This document shows positions 42,110 to 50,215 of a stretch of DNA of 64,000 bases, one piece after another. The DNA comes from an uncultured Myxococcales bacterium. GTDB taxonomy: Bacteria > Myxococcota_A > UBA9042. The notes under the pieces were generated by a model. It was not told the origin of the DNA. It ran no database searches and saw only the letters and a program-made list of their open reading frames with translations. The first letter of the stretch is position 1. Each line of letters begins with the position of its first letter. Location of the stretch: assembly GCA_903896545.1 (NCBI GenBank), contig CAITYF010000120.1:36484-100483 (forward strand), read 5' to 3'. The position numbers and the translations under genes were made by a program.

Positions 42110-44995
42110 ATGCGCTGGCGTGGACGAATCTGGCTACCGCTCCTTGCCGCCGTGTGGCTCGGCACGATGGCGGGCTACCTGATGCCGCTGTGGTGGCCGG
42201 CTGAACTTGTCGCGATTGCTGCCCTTCTGCTCTCCGCGTTAGGTCTGGCACGGCGTGGTCCAACCCTAGCCGGTCCGTCACTGGCGTGGTGCGCGATCCT
42301 GATTGCGTGCGCGTTGCGTGCGCAGTGGTCGCTGCCGCGTCCAGAGCCCCTCGACCTGCCGCGCGCCCGGACCCTGCCGCCGATTCAGCGGCTGGATGTG
42401 CTGACGGAGCCGGAGTGGACCGCTACTGGCCAACGTTTTCTCGCAAGTTGGCTGGCCCGCTGCCACCCGGTGGCACAACAGCTGCGGTGCGTGGAGCGAA
42501 GCGGGATTGTCCGCGTGGACGTTCGTACCAGCGATCGGGACGAAGCCCACGTCCGCGTGCACGCGGGCGATCGCGTGCGTGTTCCGGCGTTTGTCAGCCC
42601 GCCGCCGCACTACGGCAATCCTGGCGCGCTGGACCTGCGCGGTGTCTGGCAGCGGCGCGGCTGGCAGGGCGGGCTGCACGTCTCGAACGGCGCACAGTTC
42701 GCCGTGGAGTCGACGCATCGCGTCAGCGTGCTGGAGCCGTGGCGGTTTGTCCAAAGGACAGTGGGCACCTGGCGACGCCAACTGGTCACGGCGCTACGGC
42801 AATGCGTTCCCGGACACGACGGCGGCATTCTGGCGGCGCTTGCGCTGGGCGACGCCAGCGACGAAAACCCGGAGTTCGACGACTGGTTGCGCGCTACCGG
42901 AACCGCGCACGCGATCGCGGTTTCCGGCAGCCATCTCGCCATTGTCCTGTTGCTGGTCCACGCGCTCCTGGGCCAATGCGTCGCGTGGCTACTACCGGGG
43001 CTCCTTCGGCGCTGGCCGCGTGCGCGTCTCCTGCTCGCGCCAAGTCTGCTCGTCGTCTGGAGTTACACGCTCATCACCGGTGCAGCGACCGCTACGCTGC
43101 GCGCTGCGTGGATGGCGACGGTCTTGCTCGTCGCGCGCGCTCTGGGCCGACAAGTGGAAGTGCAGGAGTCGCTGGCCTTCTCCGCTGTCGTGCTGATTCT
43201 GATCGCCCCCTCGACTGCATTGGATGCTGGCTTTGCCCTGTCGATCGCCGGTGTGATTGGCCTGCAATGGGCGGGCGCGGTGCCGATGCCCGACGACATC
43301 CCGTCGTGGCGCCGCCATTGGCTGCAGCTCTGGCGCGGCTGTTGGGGCCCGTTCGCGGTCACGTCGCCGGTGACCGTCCTCGCGTTTGGGAGTCTGGCGT
43401 GGCTCAGCCCGTTTACCAATCTGCTGGTCGTTCCCATGGTCGCAGTGTTGCTACCGTTCGCGCTGGTGTGCACGCTGCTGTCGCTGCTGTTTGCGCCGCC
43501 GTGGCTGGCGGACGTCGCCCATGCGGCGCTGTGGCCGCTACAGCATCTGGCCGCGTTGCCAGTGCGCTGGCTGCCGGTCTGGCACGGGCCAAGTTCGACC
43601 GGCCTGGCGCTTTCGTTCGTGGTGTTGGCCGCCCTCGCGTGGTGCTGGCACGACCACCGGCACGCGGGTCGGCGGACGGCAGTCGCGATGGCGCTGGTGC
43701 TTCTGAGCACCGTCTGGCACCACGAACAGGATCGCGTACGGCCCCAGACGGTGCGCCTGACCTGGCTGGACGTCGGACACGGCGACGCGGCGCTGCTTGA
43801 ATGCGACGATGGCACGCGCACGCTCATTGATGCAGGCGGTGAAGTGGGCGACGGCGGCCGCGTGGGTAAATTGGCCGTGTTGCCGTGGCTCCAGCGCCGC
43901 GGCGTCACCCGGCTCGACCGAATGGTGTTGACGCACGGCCATCCTGATCACGAGAACGGGCTCCTGGCCGTGGCCCAGCAACTGGACGTCGGTGAATTCT
44001 GGTGGAACGGCCAGCCGACGGGCGGCGCAGAACACGTGGCGCTGCTGGAAACGCTGCGCGAGGCGCACGTTCCGTGGCGCAGTTTTGCCCCACGCTTGCG
44101 TGGTCCGCGAACGTTCCAATGCGGCAGCGCGCAGCTGCGCTTGCTGTGGCCAAGTCCGCGTCGTGCACCCTACCCAGCCGGTCTCGACCTGAACGACGGG
44201 TCGCTCGTGTTGGAAGTCGCGATGGGGTCGAACCGTGTGCTCCTGACCGGCGACATCGAAGCGCGTGCGGAGAGCGCCTTGCTTGACGGGCACGTGGTGC
44301 GACCGGCGCTGGTGATGAAGGCGCCGCATCACGGGAGCAAGACGTCGAGCACGCAGCCGTTCCTGGACGCGGTTGACCCACTGCTGGCAATCGCGCCATC
44401 GCGCCCATGGGGGCAACTGGCGTTTCCGCACGCGGTGGTCGCGGACCGTTACGCCGCGCACGGTTCCGCGCTGTGGGTGACCGCGAACGGCGCGATTACG
44501 CTCGTCCTGCGCAGAGACACGACGGAGGTTCGGCAGGAAGGTCGTTCGGCAATCCTGAGATCAGCTGGCGGTGCCCAGGCCAAAAAGGTCCAAGCTCGGA
44601 CGCTGCCACGCGCGAAAGACCGGACAATGACGCGCCCACCGACAATTGCCTTGGCAAACTTCGGTCGCGACCATCGCGCGGTTCTTGCGCTTGGGGCACG
44701 GCAGGAAGCTGCCGCCTTGCAGCGAGATTGTCTTCAGCATTTTGTCGGATTCGCGCCGCGCCATGCCGGTCGTATACGTGGCGCGATCGCGGCTGTCAAA
44801 AAGCTTGTTTGCGGCGCAGCAACACGATCGCGGCGACGATCCACGCGAGCCAGGAAAGCCCGGAGATGGCCGAGCCGACGCCCAAACCGGGCGCCTCGAA
44901 CTGCCAGACAACCTGGTGGGCGCCCGCCGGCACCGAGAGCGCGCGAAAGAATCCGTCGGCGCGCATCAGCGGAGCCGGCTTGCCGTCCAGCGTAG
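42110..44995 (+). CDS. comEC: ComEC/Rec2-family DNA uptake channel, with doubtful 3' extension
   Basis: 961 residues as an open frame. ComEC passes single-stranded DNA through the inner membrane during transformation. Present: an N-terminal extracytoplasmic part, ten or so helices of the Competence domain (GLALGDASDENPEF, TGTAHAIAVSGSHLAIV), and a C-terminal metallo-beta-lactamase-like domain (LTWLDVGHGDAALLE, LTHGHPDHENGL, LLTGDIEARAE, KAPHHGSKTSS). GAGGTGG before ATG 42110 sets the start. The domain ends near 44510; the last 145 or so codons run antisense to two other genes and look like read-through. The +1 frame stops at 44558, so a late frameshift is possible. Starts 73 bases after the barrel gene. 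Confidence 0.88.
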   Translation: MRWRGRIWLPLLAAVWLGTMAGYLMPLWWPAELVAIAALLLSALGLARRGPTLAGPSLAWCAILIACALRAQWSLPRPEPLDLPRARTLPPIQRLDVLTEPEWTATGQRFLASWLARCHPVAQQLRCVERSGIVRVDVRTSDRDEAHVRVHAGDRVRVPAFVSPPPHYGNPGALDLRGVWQRRGWQGGLHVSNGAQFAVESTHRVSVLEPWRFVQRTVGTWRRQLVTALRQCVPGHDGGILAALALGDASDENPEFDDWLRATGTAHAIAVSGSHLAIVLLLVHALLGQCVAWLLPGLLRRWPRARLLLAPSLLVVWSYTLITGAATATLRAAWMATVLLVARALGRQVEVQESLAFSAVVLILIAPSTALDAGFALSIAGVIGLQWAGAVPMPDDIPSWRRHWLQLWRGCWGPFAVTSPVTVLAFGSLAWLSPFTNLLVVPMVAVLLPFALVCTLLSLLFAPPWLADVAHAALWPLQHLAALPVRWLPVWHGPSSTGLALSFVVLAALAWCWHDHRHAGRRTAVAMALVLLSTVWHHEQDRVRPQTVRLTWLDVGHGDAALLECDDGTRTLIDAGGEVGDGGRVGKLAVLPWLQRRGVTRLDRMVLTHGHPDHENGLLAVAQQLDVGEFWWNGQPTGGAEHVALLETLREAHVPWRSFAPRLRGPRTFQCGSAQLRLLWPSPRRAPYPAGLDLNDGSLVLEVAMGSNRVLLTGDIEARAESALLDGHVVRPALVMKAPHHGSKTSSTQPFLDAVDPLLAIAPSRPWGQLAFPHAVVADRYAAHGSALWVTANGAITLVLRRDTTEVRQEGRSAILRSAGGAQAKKVQARTLPRAKDRTMTRPPTIALANFGRDHRAVLALGARQEAAALQRDCLQHFVGFAPRHAGRIRGAIAAVKKLVCGAATRSRRRSTRARKARRWPSRRPNRAPRTARQPGGRPPAPRARERIRRRASAEPACRPA
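44561..44764 (-). CDS. Small Cys-rich protein with a strong promoter
   Basis: 67 residues from ATG 44764 (59 from ATG 44740). Four cysteines in FLPCPKRKNRAMVATEVCQGNC and WARHCPVFRAWQRP give C-x13-14-C-x3-C-x5-C, suggesting a zinc or Fe-S site. The sequence looks conserved and unlike a chance frame (ordinary codon use, no low complexity). A near-perfect promoter at 44771-44799 points at it, and transcription should start at or next to the ATG, so it may be leaderless. It lies wholly within the doubtful 3' extension of comEC on the other strand. Function unknown. Confidence 0.6.
   Translation of the reverse strand: MARRESDKMLKTISLQGGSFLPCPKRKNRAMVATEVCQGNCRWARHCPVFRAWQRPSLDLFGLGTAS
44771..44799 (-). 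promoter_or_regulatory. Strong sigma70-type promoter for the small Cys-rich gene
   Basis: On the minus strand TTGACA (complement of 44794-44799), exactly 17 bases, TATACG (complement of 44771-44776). The predicted start falls at about 44764, the ATG itself. Confidence 0.65.
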
Positions 44996-47162
44996 CCGTC
45001 CAGCCAGGGCTGAATGCGTCGCGCAGGACCAGCACGGTCGCCGCAGTTGCGGTGACTTGCGCTTCAACGCGCTGCGGCAAGTCCAGCCCAAGCTGAATGG
45101 CGCCACCCGCAGCAGGCGTGTGCGGCAGAGCTTCCGACAGCACCGTCGTCTCTGGTGGTGTCTGTGGCAGACGCGCGATGACCGCCTTGGCGTCTGCGTC
45201 GACCACGACAGTTTGCGCCCACCCCAAGCGCGGCATTGGTCGCGGGTTCACGCGCAGTTGCCGCCCCGAGCTGAGCGTCTCCGCGATGGGCCACAGGCTG
45301 AAGCCGCGTTGCACGGACGGGTCGCGCGGGTCAATGAGCACGTGCGAGACGGCGAGACGGTCGAGCCACGGCGACGGACCGCGAACCTGAAAGTTCACCG
45401 AGTAACCGTCTTCGGAACGACCCGCGAGCAGGTTGCCGTACCAGTTGGCTTCACGCGTAATCGTCGGCTCGTAGCCACCCGCGATGCGAACGCTGGCGCG
45501 ACCGCCAAAATTGGCTTGGCGCAAGGCGGCTGCGGTCGCCAGGCGGTGCGATCCGTCCACATTCTTGGCAATCGACGCTGCTTCTTCCGCTGACCACGCA
45601 ACTGTGGCCTCCGGACGTTGAAACGGCGCGCCCACATGCTGGCCGCCAAACCACGCAGCCTCCAGCACGGCCAACGCTGCGAGCACTGGCGCGGCGCGCG
45701 GGTGCCAATTGGGAGCGCGCGCAAGCCAGCCCGCGACGGCAAGCAGCAGCGCGACGAAGAAGAGCTCCGCACTCACCTGACCGGCGAGCGGTGCGGCGTC
45801 TTGGGCCTTTTGTGCGACGTAGTCCGCCCACCAGCCGCGTTCGACGCGGACCTGGAGCGCGAGTAGCGCGGGCACGGCGCTCAGGGCGAACAGAAGATAG
45901 GAGCCGACCTGAGCCGAACGTGATGCAACCAGTACTGCTGGTTTCTGCGGAGCAAGCTTGCCGGTCGCCTTCGTCGGCGCGGGCGAGGAATCGGCCAAAC
46001 CATCGGCAACAAGCAACGCGAGAGTGGCGACGGCCGGCAAGAGCCAGCGACTCGGCACCCGAAAAGCGCCGAAGCCCGGCAGCAGGTCAACCAAAGTGCC
46101 GAGGAGCGGCGAGTCCTTGCCCAGCGACAACAGCACAAAGAACCCGGCAAAGCAGAGAAGAAGCAGGCCGCGCCGTCCGGAACGCAGGGCGCCGAGCAGG
46201 CTCAGCGCCAAGCCGGTCGCACCGATCCAGGCGAGAGATTCGTGGTAGCTGACATCGGCAAGGCTGCGCCCTGGGCCACCCCAGACGTGCGGCGAGAGTG
46301 CCGTCACAAGACTGCGGGCAGGCGCCGAAAACGCCATGGCGAGCTCCTGCGGCGTCGAGAGCGAACGGTTCAGGGATTCGGCGATCGCGGCGGTCGGCAG
46401 CAACTGTGCGGCCGCCAGCAACGCGGCGAAGAGCCCCGCGACGACCAGAAGCGCAAGTGCCGCCAGCGAGCCGGGCCAGCGGGCAACGCCGGTTGTTCCA
46501 GAGACCGGTTCCGGCGCGGTCACGACGTGTGCCAGAAGCAGCGGCAGCAGACCGACAGCACAGAGAAACGTCGTCTGCGGGTGGCCAGCGAGCACTTGCA
46601 GCGCGATGACTGCCGACGCCACCAGCAGCGACCAAGCAGTGCGAACCCGCCACGCGTGCAGAACCGCCGCCCAGAGCCACGGCCAAAGCGCCCAAGCCTC
46701 GACCAGACTGACGTGCCCCGCCCACAAGTGACCCCACGTCACACCCGAACCGACCCAGACGGCCGCCGATGCGAGCTGCGGCCAGACGGTGGCGCCTTTA
46801 CGGTCGCCCAAATGCACGCGTGCGAGCACCGCGCCGCCCGCGCCCAGAAGGAGGAGGTGCAAGACGTACGTGGGCAGAATCGCCGCCTTGCCCGTCACCA
46901 GGGCGAGAGCGACGTTCGGCGGGTAGAGCAGCCCCAGCTGCATGCCCGCGTGTGCCGCCACGCCACCCAGCAGCCACGGGTTCCACGCAAACAGCTCGCC
47001 GTGCCGCAAAGCGGTCGCCGCGGCGTCGCGCATCGGCATTTGGTAGCTGAAGAGATCCGCACCGTCGCCGACGAACACGCCCGGCAGCGTGGCTGCCCAG
47101 AGCAACGGCAGCGTCAGGATCGCGATCCCGGCTACGAGAATGGCCCGATTGCGTTTTGCCAC
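44796..47162 (-). CDS. YfhO-family multi-pass membrane protein
   Basis: 788 residues. About twelve hydrophobic helices, with a large soluble beta-rich C-terminal domain and a final helix (ISGLSWLAWIVAAIVLL) followed by RRKQAF. GDGADLFSYQMPMRDAAATALRHGELFAWNPWLLGG at the first loop and the C-terminal LRDAFSPGWTATLDGKPAPLMRADGFFRALSVPAG are hallmarks of YfhO-like (GT-C-like) proteins thought to glycosylate lipid-linked or cell-wall polymers. The start is GTG 47162 with GGGAGA upstream. Second gene of the ArsA-like operon, 23 bases after it. Confidence 0.87.
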   Translation of the reverse strand: MAKRNRAILVAGIAILTLPLLWAATLPGVFVGDGADLFSYQMPMRDAAATALRHGELFAWNPWLLGGVAAHAGMQLGLLYPPNVALALVTGKAAILPTYVLHLLLLGAGGAVLARVHLGDRKGATVWPQLASAAVWVGSGVTWGHLWAGHVSLVEAWALWPWLWAAVLHAWRVRTAWSLLVASAVIALQVLAGHPQTTFLCAVGLLPLLLAHVVTAPEPVSGTTGVARWPGSLAALALLVVAGLFAALLAAAQLLPTAAIAESLNRSLSTPQELAMAFSAPARSLVTALSPHVWGGPGRSLADVSYHESLAWIGATGLALSLLGALRSGRRGLLLLCFAGFFVLLSLGKDSPLLGTLVDLLPGFGAFRVPSRWLLPAVATLALLVADGLADSSPAPTKATGKLAPQKPAVLVASRSAQVGSYLLFALSAVPALLALQVRVERGWWADYVAQKAQDAAPLAGQVSAELFFVALLLAVAGWLARAPNWHPRAAPVLAALAVLEAAWFGGQHVGAPFQRPEATVAWSAEEAASIAKNVDGSHRLATAAALRQANFGGRASVRIAGGYEPTITREANWYGNLLAGRSEDGYSVNFQVRGPSPWLDRLAVSHVLIDPRDPSVQRGFSLWPIAETLSSGRQLRVNPRPMPRLGWAQTVVVDADAKAVIARLPQTPPETTVLSEALPHTPAAGGAIQLGLDLPQRVEAQVTATAATVLVLRDAFSPGWTATLDGKPAPLMRADGFFRALSVPAGAHQVVWQFEAPGLGVGSAISGLSWLAWIVAAIVLLRRKQAF

Positions 47163-47185
47163 CGCTCTCTCCCTGCCTGCCGCAG

Positions 47186-48343
47186 TTACTCGTCCAAGAG
47201 TGCTTCGGACATCCGGAACAGACCCGCCAACGAGTCCGGTTCATCGGGTGCCCGCGGCACAGGCAGCACTTGCACGTCGCGCGCCAGTCCCCGCACCGTT
47301 TCCAGCACGCGCGCATCCGCCAGCGCCAGCGTCGCCAGCCGCCGTGCCGCTTCCCCCAACAGCTTGGCAGTCCTCGGCGCTTGCCGCGCGTCACCGCCGA
47401 TCGCATCGGGCCCCAAGGACAGCAGCAACGCCTCGATTTGCGCCTCCAGCTCTGGACCTGCATGCGCCGGCGCGGTCGGAAACGGCGCCACGCGGTTCAC
47501 GATCCACGTCCCGGCAAACATCTCCTGCTTCTTCAGTTCTTCACGCAAATAACGCGCTTCCTCGGTCGAGGTCGCGTCGCACGCTGAAACCAGCACAAAC
47601 GCCGTATCCGCGCCGCGCAGCAGTGCTTGGGTCCGACGCGCGCCTTCGACAAAGCCTTCGAACGTATCCGACAGGTGCGAGAAAAACTGCAGCAGCTCGC
47701 TGAACATCTCCACGGAAGTGAACCGCGACAGCCCGCGCATCACAACGCTGCCAGCGCGAAAGGGTCCATGGCGCAGTTTTTGGCTCGGCTTGAGCAGCAT
47801 CTGGAACGCGCGCGAGTCAAAAAGACCGACGAGGCGGTCTGGCGCGTCCAGAAAATCCAGCGCGTGCGCAGACGGCGGCGTATCGAGCACGATCAGGTCC
47901 CACTGCCCCGACGTCGCGGACTCATAGAGCCGTTCCATCGCCATGTACTCTTGCGTGCCGGCCAGCGTCGTGGACGCCTGGCGGTAGAACGGGTGGTTCA
48001 GGATCGCGTCGCGTGACTCCGGCGTCTTGGCATAGCGCGTCACGACGCGGTCAAACGTGCGCTTCACGTCCAGCATTGCCGCATCGAGCGGCGCGGAAAC
48101 CACGCAGTGCTGCGCGGCAAAATCGGCAACCGGAATGCGCTGGACGTTCTCGTCAAACTTCTCCAAACCGAGCGCCGACGCCAAACGCCGTGCCGGGTCG
48201 ACGGTCAGCACCAACGTGCGACGTCCAAGCCGAGCTGCGGCCACGCCGATCGAGGCAGAAAGCGTCGTCTTGCCCACGCCGCCGGCGCCAACCACAACGA
48301 TAACGCGCTTTTCCGCGATGATGTGTGCGAGTGACAGGGCCAC
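47186..48343 (-). CDS. ArsA-like P-loop ATPase (anion-transporting/tail-anchor type)
   Basis: 385 residues from GTG 48343 (GGGGAAG just upstream); TTG 48355 is possible. Deviant Walker A GAGGVGKTT, switch-like LTVDPARRLASALG and LIVLDTPPSAHALDFLDAPDRL mark the ArsA/GET3 branch. Bacterial members outside ars operons serve unknown roles, including membrane-protein delivery. It has one ATPase domain, not the tandem pair of true ArsA, and no arsR, arsB or arsC nearby, so arsenic export is unlikely. It heads a minus-strand operon with the YfhO-like gene. Confidence 0.88.
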   Translation of the reverse strand: MALSLAHIIAEKRVIVVVGAGGVGKTTLSASIGVAAARLGRRTLVLTVDPARRLASALGLEKFDENVQRIPVADFAAQHCVVSAPLDAAMLDVKRTFDRVVTRYAKTPESRDAILNHPFYRQASTTLAGTQEYMAMERLYESATSGQWDLIVLDTPPSAHALDFLDAPDRLVGLFDSRAFQMLLKPSQKLRHGPFRAGSVVMRGLSRFTSVEMFSELLQFFSHLSDTFEGFVEGARRTQALLRGADTAFVLVSACDATSTEEARYLREELKKQEMFAGTWIVNRVAPFPTAPAHAGPELEAQIEALLLSLGPDAIGGDARQAPRTAKLLGEAARRLATLALADARVLETVRGLARDVQVLPVPRAPDEPDSLAGLFRMSEALLDE

Positions 48344-48375
48344 GAACTTCCCCAACGCCGACGACCGGCGCAGAC

Positions 48376-48404
48376 TCGATACACGCTGCGACCGCAGACG
48401 TCAA
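48376..48404 (-). promoter_or_regulatory. Sigma70-type promoter for the ArsA-like/YfhO-like operon
   Basis: On the minus strand TTGACG (complement of 48399-48404), 17-base spacer, TATCGA (complement of 48376-48381). The start site near 48369 gives a leader of about 25 bases. Confidence 0.5.
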
Positions 48405-48412
48405 AGGGCCAA

Positions 48413-48973
48413 ATGCAGACAACGCCGGAGCAAGAAGCCGAATTTCGCGCGGAAACGCCGTATTTTTATACGGTTGGGATTCCCAGGTTTGTCACCTTGT
48501 GGCTCGGCACGCTGGGCTTCTACGGACTTTTTTGGTTCTACCAACATTGGGCAGTGATCCGTACCCGCCAGAACGCCGACTTCAAGCCTTGGCATCGCGT
48601 GCTGGGCGCGGGATCGTATTGCGAGCCGTTGCTCCTGGAATTTCAGCGCGCGGGCGAGGTCATTCCCAATCCGCAGCCGCTGCGCCCGCGTCTGCAAGCC
48701 GTGCTGTGGCTGGCAATGACCGCGACGCTCTTTCTGCATCCGCCGTGGAGCCTGATCTGCCCGTTTGCGTGTTTGCCGCTCATTCCCGCCCAGATCGCCG
48801 CCAATCGGGTCAGTGCTGCGCGGACGCCGTTGGCCGCGGGCAAGTCTGCTCCCTGGCTGTACGTGGCGCTGGCGCTCCTGCCTTTGGTGGTTACGCTGCT
48901 GGCGTTTGCGGTGATGGGGCTTCTGGTTTCATCCCTTGGTTGCAAGCCGCACGGGCTGCCGAAGCCTATGTAA
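48413..48973 (+). CDS. Small multi-pass membrane protein (DUF4234-like)
   Basis: 186 residues. Opening PYFYTVGIPRFVTLWLGTLGFYGLFWFYQHWAVIRTR, with a helix and the GFYGLFWFYQHW pattern, resembles DUF4234-type proteins. Two or three more hydrophobic segments follow (LWLAMTATLFLHPPWSLICPF; LYVALALLPLVVTLLAFAVMGLL). No catalytic residues. Divergent from the ArsA-like operon; function unknown. Confidence 0.7.
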   Translation: MQTTPEQEAEFRAETPYFYTVGIPRFVTLWLGTLGFYGLFWFYQHWAVIRTRQNADFKPWHRVLGAGSYCEPLLLEFQRAGEVIPNPQPLRPRLQAVLWLAMTATLFLHPPWSLICPFACLPLIPAQIAANRVSAARTPLAAGKSAPWLYVALALLPLVVTLLAFAVMGLLVSSLGCKPHGLPKPM

Positions 48974-49060
48974 CGTGCAGTAGCCTCACAAAACGATGCA
49001 TGGCATGATGCGAAGGCGCTACCACGGGCCTGCCCGACTTCCGGTGCGCGTTGGAAATCG

Positions 49061-50185
49061 ATGCGTTGGCCTCTTGTGTCTCTATCTCTGCTCCTGTTCG
49101 CGTCGCTGACGTCGGTCGTTGCGTGCCACAAGACTGAAGCGCCAACGCTGCCAGCAAAGCCGGTCGTGGCGCCGAAGACCGTCAACGGCCGTGTGCAGCT
49201 GGCCCCTGAGTCGATGCAGTACGTTGAAATCGCCGAGGCGACGCAGAACTCCGGGCGTATCCCGCTGCGGGCTCCAGCACGTGTGGCGTTTCGCGATGGC
49301 GCTGTCTCGCGGCTCGGCGTTCCGGTCCCGGCGCGGGTGACGGCCGTGCATGTTGCGTTGGGTGAGGAAGTCTCGCGCGGCACCGCGCTGGTCACTTTGG
49401 CGAGCGCCGAAGCGGCGTCTGCGCGCGCGAGCGTGGAGCGTGGGCGGCTGGAAGTGCGCGCTGCGCAAGAGCTCGTGAAGCGCCAAAAAGAGATGGTCAA
49501 AGCGGGCGTCGGCATCGAGATGGAGCGGTTTACCGCCGAGATGCGTCTGGCCGAAGCGCAGTCGGACCTACGGAAGTCGTTGGAAGAGGCCAACTTGCTG
49601 GGCGATGACCGCGACGTCACCGTGACGATTCGCGCGCCGATGGACGGCAAAGTGCTGGCGCTGCGGGCAACCGTTGGTGCGTCCGTGGAGCCATCCGGCG
49701 AGCCCGTTGTGGAAATGGGCAATCCGCGGCTGCTCTGGGTCGTCGCTGAGGTGTTTGAACAGGACCTCCAGGCGGTCAAAGCGGGCGCCACCGTCTCCGT
49801 GGAGATTAACTCGATCGATGGGCCACTTGCCGGTCGCGTCGAAGCCATCTCCGGCCACGTCGACGCCAATGCGCGGCGCGTTCCCGTCTTCATTACGCTG
49901 GACGCGGGCGACGTCGCGCGGTTGCGCCCTGGTATGTACGCCGCCGTCCGCATTGAGACCGACGCCGTTCACGGCGTTCCGGTTCCGTCCACCGCTGTGT
50001 TGGTCAAGGAAGGCGGCGTGAATCTGGTCTACGTCCAGGTGGAAGGCGGCTTTGAACCGCGCGTCGTGACGGTCGGCCGGAGTTTTGAAGGCCACGTGGA
50101 GATCCTGCACGGCCTACAAGTCGGCGAGAAAGTCGTTGTCGGTGGCGCGCTGCTGCTGGACGGCTCCTCGGAGCAGCGGCTCTGA
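49061..50185 (+). CDS. RND efflux periplasmic adaptor lipoprotein (CzcB/CusB type)
   Basis: 374 residues. Lipobox SVVAC (Cys22). Membrane-fusion-protein layout: a barrel-sandwich lipoyl half (VTAVHVALGEEVSRGTALVTL), an alpha-hairpin (ASVERGRLEVRAAQELVKRQKEMV), the second lipoyl half (TIRAPMDGKVLALRATVG) and beta-barrel segments (RLRPGMYAAVRIE). It bridges the RND pump to an outer membrane channel. Followed 30 bases later by the pump; no outer membrane factor in the window. Confidence 0.92.
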   Translation: MRWPLVSLSLLLFASLTSVVACHKTEAPTLPAKPVVAPKTVNGRVQLAPESMQYVEIAEATQNSGRIPLRAPARVAFRDGAVSRLGVPVPARVTAVHVALGEEVSRGTALVTLASAEAASARASVERGRLEVRAAQELVKRQKEMVKAGVGIEMERFTAEMRLAEAQSDLRKSLEEANLLGDDRDVTVTIRAPMDGKVLALRATVGASVEPSGEPVVEMGNPRLLWVVAEVFEQDLQAVKAGATVSVEINSIDGPLAGRVEAISGHVDANARRVPVFITLDAGDVARLRPGMYAAVRIETDAVHGVPVPSTAVLVKEGGVNLVYVQVEGGFEPRVVTVGRSFEGHVEILHGLQVGEKVVVGGALLLDGSSEQRL

Positions 50186-50215
50186 CGCGATGACCAACCG
50201 CCGGGGAACTACGCT

